Source of the DNA: Io17-Chloro-G2 sp965226915
Lineage (GTDB): Bacteria; Chloroflexota; Dehalococcoidia; Lucifugimonadales; UBA3495
NCBI GenBank assembly: GCA_965226915.1
Contig: CBDDEJ010000006.1
Coordinates: 124,001-188,000, forward strand
Direction: 5' to 3'
DNA: 64,000 nucleotides
The position numbers and the translations under genes are program-made. Of the stretch, positions 25,817-34,916 are shown piece by piece. Numbering within the stretch: the first letter of the stretch is position 1; each line of letters begins with the position of its first letter. The notes under the pieces are model-generated. The model was not told where the DNA came from. It saw only the letters and a program-made list of their open reading frames with translations, and did not search any database.

Positions 25817-26659
25817 ATGGCCGAACAACCCTTAGCCCTAACGCCGGAACAAGTCAAAAGATACAGCCGCCACATCATCATGGGAGATGTGGGCAGCAAA
25901 GGCCAGAGGAACCTGATGGGGGCCAAAGCCCTGATAGTTGGCGCTGGCGGCCTGGGTTCACCATCGGCCATTTACCTGGCCTTGGCAGGGGTGGGCACCA
26001 TCGGTATCGTCGACTTTGACGTGGTGGAAATCTCCAACCTGCAACGCCAGATTTTGCACCACACCGCCGACATCGGCCGGCCAAAGCTGGAGTCAGCCCG
26101 TGACAACATCAATTCTTACAACCCCGACGTCAACGTTGTCATGCATGGCGACCGGCTGGAGTCTCACAACGCCATGGACATCATCGGGCAATACGACCTG
26201 GTGATAAATGGGGCGGACAACTTCGCCACCCGTTACCTGGTCAATGACGCCGCCTATCTCTCCGGTAAACCCCTGGTGGACGGCAGCATACTGATCTTCG
26301 ACGGACAGGCCACCGTCTTTCTTCCTGGTCAAGGCTGCTACCGGTGCCTGTTCCCGTCGCCGCCACCCCCGGGAATGGTGCCCAACTGCGCTGAAGCAGG
26401 CGTCTTGGGCGCGCTCACCGGTTTGGTGGGCAGTATTCAAGCCACAGAGGCGCTGAAGCTGATTCTGGGCATTGGCGAAAGTCTTAGCTCCCGCCTATTG
26501 CTCATCGACGCGCTGAGCATGAACTTCCGCGAGGTGCGGCTCAAGCGAAACCCCGCTTGCCCGCTGTGCGGTGACAACCCCACAGTGACAGAACTCATCG
26601 ATTACGAAATATTCTGCGGCCTGGCGGAGCCGGAAGCGGCTGGCGTCGGTTCAGACTAG
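25817..26659 (+). CDS. moeB: MoeB/ThiF-family sulfur-carrier adenylyltransferase
   Basis: Adenylates the C-terminal glycine of ubiquitin-like sulfur carriers (MoaD, ThiS or CysO). 280 residues: RYSRHIIMGDVGSKGQ, nucleotide loop ALIVGAGGLGSPSAIYLALAG, DFDVVEISNLQRQ, NGADNFATRYLVND, the catalytic-cysteine region GCYRCLFPSPPPP and a zinc pair CPLCG near the end. It has no rhodanese domain, unlike MoeZ. ATG at 25817 follows AGGAGGAACA. Upstream of cysM, it probably charges a carrier that hands sulfur to that enzyme; no carrier gene is visible here. Confidence 0.9.
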   Translation: MAEQPLALTPEQVKRYSRHIIMGDVGSKGQRNLMGAKALIVGAGGLGSPSAIYLALAGVGTIGIVDFDVVEISNLQRQILHHTADIGRPKLESARDNINSYNPDVNVVMHGDRLESHNAMDIIGQYDLVINGADNFATRYLVNDAAYLSGKPLVDGSILIFDGQATVFLPGQGCYRCLFPSPPPPGMVPNCAEAGVLGALTGLVGSIQATEALKLILGIGESLSSRLLLIDALSMNFREVRLKRNPACPLCGDNPTVTELIDYEIFCGLAEPEAAGVGSD

Positions 26660-26873
26660 GAGTGGGCCGGTGGGCGTCCTCTTGCCTCATTAACGCGATT
26701 TTGGGGCTAGAACGAGACGCCGCCCCGCTTGCCGCACCACAACACCGCCATACAAATGAGGCATCCAATCAATTGAGGCCAAAAAAAATTCCTGAAAATC
26801 GTTTGGCCTCAAACTATCTGCTCCCACCTCTCCATGACACGGGTCGACATTTCGTGAGCAACAAAACTAAAAC

Positions 26874-27824
26874 ATGGTGACAAGGCTGGCTTACAAAGGC
26901 ATCCTGGCAGCCATTGGCAATACCCCCATGGTGGAACTGCAGCGCATGAGCCCCAAGGAGGGCGTGCGTATCTTCGCCAAGCTGGAAGGCCAAAACCCCA
27001 CCGGCAGCGTAAAAGACCGTATCGCGCTAAACATGATCGGCCAGGCGGAGCGCAACGGAGAGATCAGCGTTAACCGGACCATCTTGGAGCCCACTAGCGG
27101 AAACACCGGCATCTCCTTGGCGATGGTGGGAAGATTAAAAGGCTACAAAGTGGCCGTGGTCATGCCGGAAAACGTCAGCGTTGAACGAGCCCAGTTGCTG
27201 CAAGCCTACGGTGCCGAGATCTTTAATTCCGATGGAACTCTGGGCACTAATGGTTCGATTGTGGTGGCCCAAGAGATGGTCGAAAAGCACCCCCACGACT
27301 ATTTCATGCCCTACCAGTACGGCAACGAAGCAAACCCGGGCGCCCATTACGAAACCACCGGAAAAGAGATCATCGAAACCCTTCCCGACACCACCATGTT
27401 CGTTGCTGGCCTTGGCACCGGAGGCACATTGATGGGGGTAGGACGCCGGTTGAAAGAGCACAATCCGAACATCAAGATTGTGGCAGTGGCGCCGGAACCC
27501 GACGATTTCATCTCCGGACTGAGAGATCTTGATCAAGGGTTCATCCCACCCATACTCGATTTGGAGTTGCTGGATTCCAGGATGCTGGTCAGCAGTTTGG
27601 ACGCGTTCCGCACCACCAAGGAATTGCTGCTCCAAGAAGGCATCTTCGCCGGCATATCCTCTGGTTCAGTGGTCTACGCCGCCATGCGCCAAGCGGAAAG
27701 AATGGATGAAGGCAACGTAGTATGCCTTTTGGCCGACGGGGGTTGGAAGTACCTCAGCACCAGCCTCTGGACGAAGGACTACGAAGAGTTGGCCAAGGAG
27801 TCCAAGGGCAAGATCTGGTGGTAG
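26874..27824 (+). CDS. cysM: Cysteine synthase, CysM/CysK type
   Basis: PLP-dependent beta-replacement enzyme making cysteine. NTPMVELQRM, the PLP lysine in NPTGSVKDRIAL, TSGNTGISLAM, the phosphate-binding GLGTGGTLMGVGR and GISSGSVVYAAM are all present in 316 residues. The C-terminus ending KGKIWW resembles the CysM branch that uses a thiocarboxylated carrier protein and O-phosphoserine; this and the moeB neighbour suggest that route, but the substrate is inferred. The start ATG at 26874 has no clear ribosome site. 214 bases separate it from moeB. Confidence 0.9.
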   Translation: MVTRLAYKGILAAIGNTPMVELQRMSPKEGVRIFAKLEGQNPTGSVKDRIALNMIGQAERNGEISVNRTILEPTSGNTGISLAMVGRLKGYKVAVVMPENVSVERAQLLQAYGAEIFNSDGTLGTNGSIVVAQEMVEKHPHDYFMPYQYGNEANPGAHYETTGKEIIETLPDTTMFVAGLGTGGTLMGVGRRLKEHNPNIKIVAVAPEPDDFISGLRDLDQGFIPPILDLELLDSRMLVSSLDAFRTTKELLLQEGIFAGISSGSVVYAAMRQAERMDEGNVVCLLADGGWKYLSTSLWTKDYEELAKESKGKIWW

Positions 27825-27959
27825 CGGCCATTTAGCGGCAACCAAGTTGTCAACACCTGCTTCAACAGCCCGATTTTCCCGCGATATTCCACGCCCACAT
27901 TTCTGCCGGAGGATCCCATCTAGGCACGCTGGCCCACGCCTAAAACCGGGCACGGCCCC

Positions 27960-27988
27960 TTGAAACGGCCTCATGGCGATGCTATACT
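27960..27988 (+). promoter_or_regulatory. Promoter of the nusA operon
   Basis: TTGAAA (27960-27965) and TATACT (27983-27988) with a 17-base spacer; transcription should start near 27995, about 97 bases before nusA. Confidence 0.7.
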
Positions 27989-28012
27989 TGCATTAAATAG
28001 TCGTAGTTGTTT

Positions 28013-28035
28013 GAAAGCGGGCTCCACCCGCTTTC
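28013..28035 (+). promoter_or_regulatory. Hairpin in the nusA leader
   Basis: A perfect nine-base-pair stem, GAAAGCGGG/CCCGCTTTC, over the loop CTCCA, directly after the predicted transcription start. It is followed by TTGCTG rather than a T-run. Such a structure could be an attenuator, an RNA-stabilising 5' hairpin or a NusA pause site. Confidence 0.55.
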
Positions 28036-28091
28036 TTGCTGTAAGGAAACAAGGCCAGTCGGCTAATTGCTTGACCGGAGGGTGCATAGCA

Positions 28092-29711
28092 ATGAAAAGT
28101 GATTTTTTAATAGCGTTGACCCAGCTAGCAGCGGAGCGCCACCTCCCCCGGGAGCAGGTGCTGCAAGCTATAGAGGTTGCGCTGGCCTCTGCGTTTAAGA
28201 AAGATAACCCGGCTTCGGGCCAGAACATTTCGGTGAAGCTAAACCCCAACACGGGAGACGTGAACGTTTACGCGCTCAAGACCGTGGTGGAATCAGTGGA
28301 GGACCCTGAACGCGAGATAAGTGTAGCCGACGCTCAAATGATCAAGAAAAGCGCCGATCTGGGCGATGAGGTGGCATCCGAAGAGCCGCTCCCCCACAAT
28401 GCTAGCCGCATAGCCGCCCAGACCGCCAAACAGGTGGTGCTGCAACGGTTGCGAGAAGCCGAACGTGAGCTTCTCTTCCAGGAATTCCTCCAACACGAAG
28501 GCGACATCGTATCAGGCGTGATTGACCAGCCGGAGCACGGCAGAGCTGTCACGGTGGAACTCGGTCGAGCCCAGGCCATCCTTCCCTTCGAAGAGCAGGT
28601 TCCCACCGAAAGGTACCGAAAGGGCCAACGCACCAAGGTCTTTGTAGTTAGCGTGCGGAATTCCCCCAAGGGGCCAGAGATACTGGTCTCCCGAAGCCAC
28701 CGCAACATGCTCAAACGTCTGTTTGAGATTGAAGTGCCGGAAGTTTACAACGGCGTTGTGGAGATCAAAGCCATCGCCAGAGACGCCGGCGTCCGCAGCA
28801 AGGTCGCGGTCAACGCCACCCAGCAGGGAATAGATCCCGTTGGCTCCTGCATCGGTGTGCGCGGAAACCGGATCCAAAGCATTGTCAACGAACTTCAAGG
28901 CGAGAAGATCGACGTTGTCGCTTGGGACAGTGACGCGAAAGTATTCATCGCCAAGGCCCTCAGCCCGTCGGAAGTGGTCGACGTGGAATTCTCCGACGAC
29001 AACCAGACCGCCACCGTGGTCGTTCCCGATCGGCAGCTTTCCCTGGCCATAGGCAAAGAGGGCCAAAATACCCGGCTGGCGGCCCGCCTAACCGGTTACC
29101 GGTTGGACATAAAGGGCATGACCGAATGGGAGCAAATACGGGAAGACCGGTTGAAACAAAAGGCATTGGCCCAAGAACGACGAGCCCTTGCCGAAGTCGA
29201 ACCCGTAGCTGAGATTAAAGAGACGGCCGGCGCCGAGTTGGAAACCGCGACAGCAACCTTGGCCACAGACGTAGAAACCGCCGCCGATGAAGTCATGGCC
29301 GAAGCTGAAACCGTGGCTGAAGCACAGGCCCAGGAAGCGCCGGAACCCACTGCTCAAATCGCCGATGCCTTGGACGAAGACCCGCTTCTTGAAGCGCTGA
29401 TTCTCGAAGAAGAGGACTCAACTGTAGCTTCGCCCGCCGCCGGAGAAGAATCAGCCGGCCTCAGCGTGGAAGAACTTCAGTCGTTTACACTGGATGATGT
29501 CGAGCCGCTAGACGATGAGGAGGAGTTAGACGACGAGGGCGAGTTGGAACACGTGCTGCCCGAGTTGCCCGATCTGGCGGCGCTCGCCCCTGACGCTGGT
29601 AAGATCAGATTCGCTGAAGACCTCATAGATGATAGGGGCGGACGGGGTGGCCGGAGGGGCCGCCGCGGCGGTGGCGCCAGAGGAGGCGCCGCTAGAAGCG
29701 GTGGAAGGTAG
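28092..29711 (+). CDS. nusA: Transcription termination/antitermination factor NusA with long acidic and RGG tail
   Basis: Binds RNA polymerase and nascent RNA, controlling pausing and termination. Domains in order: N-terminal polymerase-binding domain (MKSDFLIALTQLAAERHLP), S1 domain (GDIVSGVIDQPEHGRAVTVEL), KH1 and KH2 (GSCIGVRGNRIQSIVNEL and LAIGKEGQNTRLAARLTGY). These end near residue 345; about 190 further residues are very acidic (EEELDDEGELE) and finish in an Arg-Gly-rich tail. ATG at 28092 is preceded by GGAGGG. rimP, normally just upstream, is absent. It leads ylxR-infB-rbfA-truB. Confidence 0.95.
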   Translation: MKSDFLIALTQLAAERHLPREQVLQAIEVALASAFKKDNPASGQNISVKLNPNTGDVNVYALKTVVESVEDPEREISVADAQMIKKSADLGDEVASEEPLPHNASRIAAQTAKQVVLQRLREAERELLFQEFLQHEGDIVSGVIDQPEHGRAVTVELGRAQAILPFEEQVPTERYRKGQRTKVFVVSVRNSPKGPEILVSRSHRNMLKRLFEIEVPEVYNGVVEIKAIARDAGVRSKVAVNATQQGIDPVGSCIGVRGNRIQSIVNELQGEKIDVVAWDSDAKVFIAKALSPSEVVDVEFSDDNQTATVVVPDRQLSLAIGKEGQNTRLAARLTGYRLDIKGMTEWEQIREDRLKQKALAQERRALAEVEPVAEIKETAGAELETATATLATDVETAADEVMAEAETVAEAQAQEAPEPTAQIADALDEDPLLEALILEEEDSTVASPAAGEESAGLSVEELQSFTLDDVEPLDDEEELDDEGELEHVLPELPDLAALAPDAGKIRFAEDLIDDRGGRGGRRGRRGGGARGGAARSGGR

Positions 29712-29772
29712 CCCTTTATAACAAGCCGTTACAGGTAACCTCCCATGGGCGGACATACCGCCGGGGGGTACG

Positions 29773-30066
29773 GTGACCATGCAAAGACATATACCCGAAC
29801 GCACCTGCGCTGGATGTGGGCAAAAACGTCCGAAAAGGGATTTGGTGCGTATCGTTCGTACTCCCCAAGGTAAACTCCTGGTGGACGTTTCTGGCAAAAA
29901 CCCCGGCCGGGGGGCCTACCTTTGCGGCAATTCCAGTTGCTGGAAAAAGGGGACCGAAAAGCAAAATCTTTTCCGCAGCTTAAAACACGACGCAACCACC
30001 GAAGATTTGGACCGCTTGTTTTCCGAATTTCAAACCATTGCGGCCACATCCTTCCCGCATCCTTAA
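29773..30066 (+). CDS. rnpM: YlxR/RnpM RNA-binding protein
   Basis: 97 residues: RTCAGCGQKRPKRDLVRIVR and GRGAYLCGNSSCWKKG are the diagnostic blocks of this small family, always found between nusA and infB. The B. subtilis member binds RNase P RNA and lowers its activity. ATG at 29773 or at 29779 (MQRH); the longer reading is given. It begins 61 bases after nusA and ends 14 bases before infB. Confidence 0.9.
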   Translation: MTMQRHIPERTCAGCGQKRPKRDLVRIVRTPQGKLLVDVSGKNPGRGAYLCGNSSCWKKGTEKQNLFRSLKHDATTEDLDRLFSEFQTIAATSFPHP

Positions 30067-30080
30067 TGGAGGATTGAAAA

Positions 30081-31919
30081 ATGACTTCTGATGCAAAACC
30101 GGGCGTGGCCGACGGCAACACTCCCACAGACGGGCGCCAACGTAGGGCCCCAGCACGCCGCCGGGCCCAAACAAAGGTGCTGGAGTTGCCTGAGACGCTA
30201 AGCGTGCAGAGGCTCTCGGAACTTACTGATCAGAATCCCATCGATGTCATCAAGCAGTTGATGCGAAATGGCATCATGGCGTCGATGAACCAGATTATCG
30301 ACTATCAGATGGCCACTTTGGTAACTACCGCGTTTGGCATCCACACCGCTTTGGCCGAACCGGAATCAGAAACGGCGGCGCCCGCGGCCCCAGCTGCGGT
30401 ACTAGTCGACGAGGCCGACCTTAAAGCCCGCCCGCCGGTGGTGACGATCCTTGGTCATGTGGACCATGGTAAAACGGCCCTTTTGGACACCATCAGGCGC
30501 ACCCAGGTAGCTGATCGAGAGATCGGGGGCATAACCCAACATATCGGCGCCTATCAGGCCGTGGTGTCCGATCAGCCCATAACATTCTTAGACACCCCCG
30601 GCCACGCCGCTTTCACCGCCATCAGAGCCCGGGGCGCCCAGGTGACCGACATCGCGGTTTTGGTGGTCGCCGCCGACGACGGCTTCATGCCACAAACCGT
30701 GGAAGCATTGAACCACGCCAAAGCCGCCCGAGTGCCAATAATCGTGGCCATTAATAAAATGGACCTGCCGGGGGCCGACCCGGAACGGATCAAACGGCAA
30801 CTGAGCGAGCATGACCTCTTGGTGGAAGACTGGGGAGGCGATGTCATCTCCAGCGAAGTCTCGGCCAAGACCGGCGACGGTATAGACCAATTGATGGAAA
30901 ACATCCTATTGGTGGCGGAACTAGCCGAGCTAAAGGCTAATCCTGATAAACCCGCGTCTGGCACGGTCATTGAGGCCAAGCTAGACCGTAAACGCGGCCC
31001 TACAGCCACGCTTCTGGTGCAAGACGGCACCTTGAAAGTTGGTGACTACATTACGGCCGGCAGCTCTTGGGGCCGGGTAAGAGCCATCAATAACGAACAG
31101 GGGCAAACCATCAAAGAAGTTTTACCAGGAACACCCGCCCAAGTCCTCGGATTAAACTCGACTCCCGAGGCCGGGGATTTGCTATCGGTGGTGGTTAGTG
31201 AAAGGATTGCCCGCACTGAGGCGGAAGGGCGGCGCAAATCATCCTCTTCCCAATCCAGCCAGACCAAAGCCTTGACGCTAGAAGACGTGGTTCGCCAGTC
31301 AGCCGGCTCGATCAAAGAACTCAACCTCGTGTTGAAAGCCGACGTCCAAGGAAGCGTCGAGGCAGTGCGCGGAGCTTTGGAGCTTCTAACAGCGGGAGAT
31401 ATCAAGGTCCGAATATTACACTCAGGATCAGGCGCAATAACTGAATCCGACGTAATGCTGGCCAGCGCCTCGGAGGCCATCGTAATCGGCTTTACGATAG
31501 ACGCCGAAACCAGCGCCGAACGCCTTGCCGACCGCATGGGCGTGGAGATCCGGCATTACAATATCATTTACCAACTCATCGATGACATTGAATTGGCAAT
31601 GCAGGGAATGCTGGAACCGGTCTTCACCGACGTTGTGATAGGCCACGCAGAGGTCCGCGAGGTATTCCCGTCCCGCCGTGGAGTGCAGATCGCCGGTTGC
31701 CGCGTAACCGAAGGCCATATCAATCGCGGGGCCGACATCCGGGTGATGCGAAACGGCAAAGTCATCCACGAAAGCACGCTCACCAGCCTCCGCCATTTCC
31801 GTGACGAAGTGACGGAAATCACCACCGGTATGGATTGCGGCGTTCAACTCCAGGGTTTCAACGACTACCAAGAAGGAGACATTGTCGAAACCCACCGCCA
31901 GGAACGGGGTAGACGCTAG
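30081..31919 (+). CDS. infB: Translation initiation factor IF-2
   Basis: GTPase that places initiator tRNA on the ribosome. Domain order: a short basic head, the IF2N domain (LPETLSVQRLSELTDQNP), the G domain with G1 GHVDHGKTALLD, DTPGHAAF and NKMDLPGAD, then domains II-IV ending with VHESTLTSLRHFRDEVTEI. 612 residues, at the short end for the family because the usual charged N-terminal extension is small. ATG at 30081 follows GGAGG. Confidence 0.97.
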   Translation: MTSDAKPGVADGNTPTDGRQRRAPARRRAQTKVLELPETLSVQRLSELTDQNPIDVIKQLMRNGIMASMNQIIDYQMATLVTTAFGIHTALAEPESETAAPAAPAAVLVDEADLKARPPVVTILGHVDHGKTALLDTIRRTQVADREIGGITQHIGAYQAVVSDQPITFLDTPGHAAFTAIRARGAQVTDIAVLVVAADDGFMPQTVEALNHAKAARVPIIVAINKMDLPGADPERIKRQLSEHDLLVEDWGGDVISSEVSAKTGDGIDQLMENILLVAELAELKANPDKPASGTVIEAKLDRKRGPTATLLVQDGTLKVGDYITAGSSWGRVRAINNEQGQTIKEVLPGTPAQVLGLNSTPEAGDLLSVVVSERIARTEAEGRRKSSSSQSSQTKALTLEDVVRQSAGSIKELNLVLKADVQGSVEAVRGALELLTAGDIKVRILHSGSGAITESDVMLASASEAIVIGFTIDAETSAERLADRMGVEIRHYNIIYQLIDDIELAMQGMLEPVFTDVVIGHAEVREVFPSRRGVQIAGCRVTEGHINRGADIRVMRNGKVIHESTLTSLRHFRDEVTEITTGMDCGVQLQGFNDYQEGDIVETHRQERGRR

Positions 31920-31991
31920 GTTCTTCCTTCACAACGTTTCCCGCGTGGATACGCCTAGGCCCCTTCTCAATTCCGTCCGGGGGAGTTCGCT

Positions 31992-32351
31992 ATGGCCCGC
32001 CGCATCGACCGAATCAATGAACTCTTGCGCGAGGAGATTAGCCTCTTGCTGGCGCGCCAGATCAAGGACCCCCGGCTGGACGGAGTTATCAGCATCACCC
32101 AGGTAAAGACCACCAACGACCTGCGCAACGCCAGAGTGTTCATCAGCGTTATGGGCGATCCATCAGCCAAACAAAGCGCTCTGGCCGGGATCGAATCGGC
32201 CGCCACCTACCTCCGAAGAGAATTGCGCGACCGGTTGGCGATGAGGTATGTGCCTTTTTTGAGGTTCGCCTTGGACAACACCTTGGAAGAAGCAGACCAT
32301 ATGTATCGAATCATGGACCGCATACAGGACCATAGCCAAGCCGAAACCTGA
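31992..32351 (+). CDS. rbfA: 30S ribosome-binding factor A
   Basis: Assists maturation of the 16S rRNA 5' end in the small subunit. 119 residues with the KH-like fold of RbfA: RIDRINELLREEISLLLARQIKDPRL, VISITQVKTTNDLRNARVFISVMG and MRYVPFLRFALDNTLEEADHM. ATG at 31992 follows GGGAG. It sits 72 bases after infB and 47 bases before truB, the standard order. Confidence 0.95.
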   Translation: MARRIDRINELLREEISLLLARQIKDPRLDGVISITQVKTTNDLRNARVFISVMGDPSAKQSALAGIESAATYLRRELRDRLAMRYVPFLRFALDNTLEEADHMYRIMDRIQDHSQAET

Positions 32352-32398
32352 ATTTATCCCAAAATCCGAAGTTCAAAGACAACGCCACGGGATCCAAC

Positions 32399-33379
32399 GT
32401 GACAAACTCAAACAAACAAACTCCCTCGCCCATCAACGGTTTTCTCAATTTATACAAGCCGCCGGGAATAACCTCTATGGAGGCTGTCCGCCGCGTCAAA
32501 CGTATGGCGGGACCACGCCAGAAGGTCGGTCACGGCGGCACGATGGACCCCATGGCCCGAGGTGTTTTGCCAATTTGTTTTGGCCAGGCCACTCGCCTGA
32601 TGGAGTACGTGGTGGACGGGCCGAAGCGGTACATAATGGAAGTAGAGTTCGGCGTTGCCACCAGTACCTACGACGCCGAGGGTGAAGTGATTCAGACCGG
32701 CGATGTCACAGGCTTGACGCAAGAGATTGTTGAGCAAGCAGCCCAGACTTTCGTGGGCTCCATCAAACAGGTGCCGCCGATGTACAGTGCGATTAAGGTA
32801 GACGGCCAGCGGCTTTACAAATTGGCCCGAGCCGGCATTGAGGTAGAGCGGGAAGCCAGGCAAGTGGATGTATTCGGCATCGAAGTGATCAAATGGGCTC
32901 TGCCTAAAGTTGTGATGGAGGTTAACAGCGGGAAGGGAGTGTACATGCGATCATTGGCCCACGACCTTGGCGAATTATTGGGTTGCGGGGCACATGTATC
33001 CGCCCTCGAGCGTTCCTATTGCGCTGGATTTGAGTCGGCCAACGGGGTCACCCTAGAAATTTTGGAAGAGGCAACCACCCACCCCGCTGGGCCCTCTGCA
33101 TTTGATGAGTATCTCTACCCGGTGGATTGGGTTCTAAAGGGTCTCAAAAGCACTTCCATGGATCCAGCCGCGGAGAAGTTTCTCAAAAACGGACAGTCAG
33201 TCGCGTTCCATTCCCCACTGATGGAAGCAGGTTATCTCGAGGGATTCCGGGCCTACAGCGCCGACGGGAGATTTTTAGCTCTGGTGCGCGTCGACCGGGC
33301 CGAATCAGCCTGGAAACCGTCAAAGGTTTTTCAACTCGACTCGCTCTCGCCCTACGCACCGGCAACCACCACGGCTTAA
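32399..33379 (+). CDS. truB: tRNA pseudouridine-55 synthase
   Basis: Makes pseudouridine at position 55 in the T loop of tRNAs. NGFLNLYKPPGITSMEAVRRVKR, the catalytic aspartate in GHGGTMDPMARGVLPI, and YMRSLAHDLGELLGCGAHVSAL are present. 326 residues including a C-terminal PUA-like part. GTG start at 32399-32401. It is the last gene of the nusA operon. Confidence 0.95.
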   Translation: MTNSNKQTPSPINGFLNLYKPPGITSMEAVRRVKRMAGPRQKVGHGGTMDPMARGVLPICFGQATRLMEYVVDGPKRYIMEVEFGVATSTYDAEGEVIQTGDVTGLTQEIVEQAAQTFVGSIKQVPPMYSAIKVDGQRLYKLARAGIEVEREARQVDVFGIEVIKWALPKVVMEVNSGKGVYMRSLAHDLGELLGCGAHVSALERSYCAGFESANGVTLEILEEATTHPAGPSAFDEYLYPVDWVLKGLKSTSMDPAAEKFLKNGQSVAFHSPLMEAGYLEGFRAYSADGRFLALVRVDRAESAWKPSKVFQLDSLSPYAPATTTA

Positions 33380-33779
33380 CCTAGACGAGCAATCCCCTCA
33401 CCTAACAAACCGGACTTGGTAAATCCCAGACTCTCATTTTCGTCAAACCCGCCTAATCCACAACACCACCGCCAATCTTAGGATATCGAATTACGCTAGT
33501 TTCGCGCCGAGCAATAACTTCCATTTCCTCAAACGCACCATTTAGCCTCGCTAGCGCCTTGACAATCATCGTGGCGCCTGTATATTTGAGGAGTTTATGT
33601 AAACCTGTTCCTGGTCTTGTATTCGAACCGTCCGAGGCAAAACAGGATTAACGGCGAATCCGCAAAAACCAGCCAACGCGGCTTCACCGGCGTACAAGGG
33701 CTCTTTAGCCAGTCCCGGGTTTCAATCCCGGAACTGTTAAAATCATCAGTTATCCGATTTTGGATTGGGGGGTCTGATT
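33380..33779. other. 400-base gene-free stretch with promoter and leader hairpins
   Basis: No supported gene. The second half is the leader of the DUF5679 gene: promoter at 33559-33586, then CCTGTT (33604-33609) that can pair with AACAGG (33639-33644), and a strong hairpin near 33709-33736 (CAGT-C-CCGGG, loop TTTCAAT, CCCGG-A-ACTG). The first half contains nothing recognisable. Confidence 0.5.
33559..33586 (+). promoter_or_regulatory. Promoter ahead of the DUF5679 gene
   Basis: Consensus TTGACA (33559-33564) and TATATT (33581-33586) with a 16-base spacer. It would give a leader of about 190 bases before the 46-residue protein. Confidence 0.6.
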
Positions 33780-33920
33780 ATGGAGGCTTACTGCTTTAAG
33801 TGCCGAGGTAAACAGGAAATTCGGAATCCCGAACAGGTGACATTGAAGAACGGGAGACCCGCAACTCAAGGAGTTTGTCCAGTTTGCGGCACCAAGGTGT
33901 TTCGTATTGGAAAGTCTTAA
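33780..33920 (+). CDS. DUF5679 small zinc-ribbon protein
   Basis: 46 residues: MEAYCFKCRGKQEI, then LKNGRPATQGVCPVCGTKVFRIGKS. Two CxxC pairs (C5/C8 and C33/C36) should hold one zinc. The block NGRPATQG followed by CPVCGTK is the DUF5679 pattern common in Chloroflexota and near relatives; function unknown. ATG at 33780, with GGGGGG upstream. It has its own promoter and a long structured leader, and is convergent with the PHP gene. Confidence 0.85.
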   Translation: MEAYCFKCRGKQEIRNPEQVTLKNGRPATQGVCPVCGTKVFRIGKS

Positions 33921-33963
33921 ATAGACTAACCAAATCACCTCGCGCATCCAAGCCCGGCCGTCT

Positions 33964-34659
33964 TTATAGGGCGTCCGTGGAACCAGCGCGAGGGAAGGTA
34001 GCATCAAACCCTAGGCGGGCCAACAAAAACCGTGGATTTTCCTCAAGAAGGGCGTGCACCTCTTGGTCGCACAGGCCTGCGCCTTTTGCGATTTTAACAG
34101 TTAACTCCGGGTTCAAAAGATCCTGCGGTTCATGAGCATCGGAATCCAGGACCATCAAAGCGCCGGCGGCTTTAGCCGTCCTCACAACATGCCCGTTAGT
34201 CAAGCTATGGCCCTTGCGGGCGGAAACTTCCAAAAACACTCCATTTCCCGCCGCCAGCCGAGCTTGATCGTAGCCAATCAGGCCAGGATGCGCCAGCACG
34301 TCAACCGCCTTTGACCGCACCGCCATTTCATTGGTTCCGGGGTCAACCGGCTCGACAATAGTCTCCCCGTGAACCGTCACAAGTTTCGCGCCCAACTCTT
34401 TGGCGGTTTTGGCCACAAGATCAATGTCCTCTTTTGGCACGTGGGTGATCTCAACACCTGGGATGGCCAAAATATCCCAGCGATTGGTGGCTTCCGCGCA
34501 GTCGGTGACTAAAGTCTTGACCACATATTCCAAATTTCCTAGGCCCACGTGGTCGGTTACCCCGATGGCCCGATAGCCGGTCGCCAGAGCCCGCCGAATT
34601 AGCTCTATCGGAGAAAGAACCCCATCACTAAGAAAGGTATGGGTATGAAAATCGAACAT
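33964..34659 (-). CDS. PHP-domain phosphoesterase
   Basis: Polymerase-and-histidinol-phosphatase superfamily: FDFHTHTFLSDG, GVTDHVG, GVEITH, VTVHGE, LAHPG and SDAHEPQD supply the metal-binding His/Asp/Glu set. About 231 residues, which suits the stand-alone histidinol-phosphatase or RNase-AM-like group. ATG at 34657-34659 is preceded by AGGGGTGATA. Which phosphoester it hydrolyses cannot be said. Confidence 0.85.
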   Translation of the reverse strand: MFDFHTHTFLSDGVLSPIELIRRALATGYRAIGVTDHVGLGNLEYVVKTLVTDCAEATNRWDILAIPGVEITHVPKEDIDLVAKTAKELGAKLVTVHGETIVEPVDPGTNEMAVRSKAVDVLAHPGLIGYDQARLAAGNGVFLEVSARKGHSLTNGHVVRTAKAAGALMVLDSDAHEPQDLLNPELTVKIAKGAGLCDQEVHALLEENPRFLLARLGFDATFPRAGSTDAL

Positions 34660-34791
34660 TATCACCCCTGCCGGACACTAGAGATTACTCCCACCGGCCG
34701 GCGGCTGGTTTCGAGAATGATTATACCAGCGTAACGGCGCCATCAATACGAAAATCTATCCTTGGCGCCAAACGCCAGAAGCGATGCTAAA

Positions 34792-34820
34792 TTGACACAC
34801 CGTCTAGCCCAAATTAGAAT
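34792..34820 (+). promoter_or_regulatory. Promoter ahead of the NrtS-like gene
   Basis: TTGACA (34792-34797) and TAGAAT (34815-34820) with exactly 17 bases between, about 90 bases before the start codon. Confidence 0.65.
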
Positions 34821-34916
34821 ACCCAGGCACCTGACCAGAATCCAAATGAACCGGACGCCAGGCATAGATCAGGTAAGAACGCGGCAGGAATCAGCAACGT
34901 CGGGAAATTGCGGCTC

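Noticed and set aside
26662..26880. 72-codon frame between moeB and cysM, considered as a CysO/MoaD-type carrier
   Set aside because: No ubiquitin-like pattern and no C-terminal Gly-Gly.
33709..33736. T-arm-like hairpin CCGGG-TTTCAAT-CCCGG, considered as tRNA or tmRNA end
   Set aside because: The loop lacks the standard TTCRA order and no complementary acceptor 5' strand is present; no tag-peptide frame was seen.
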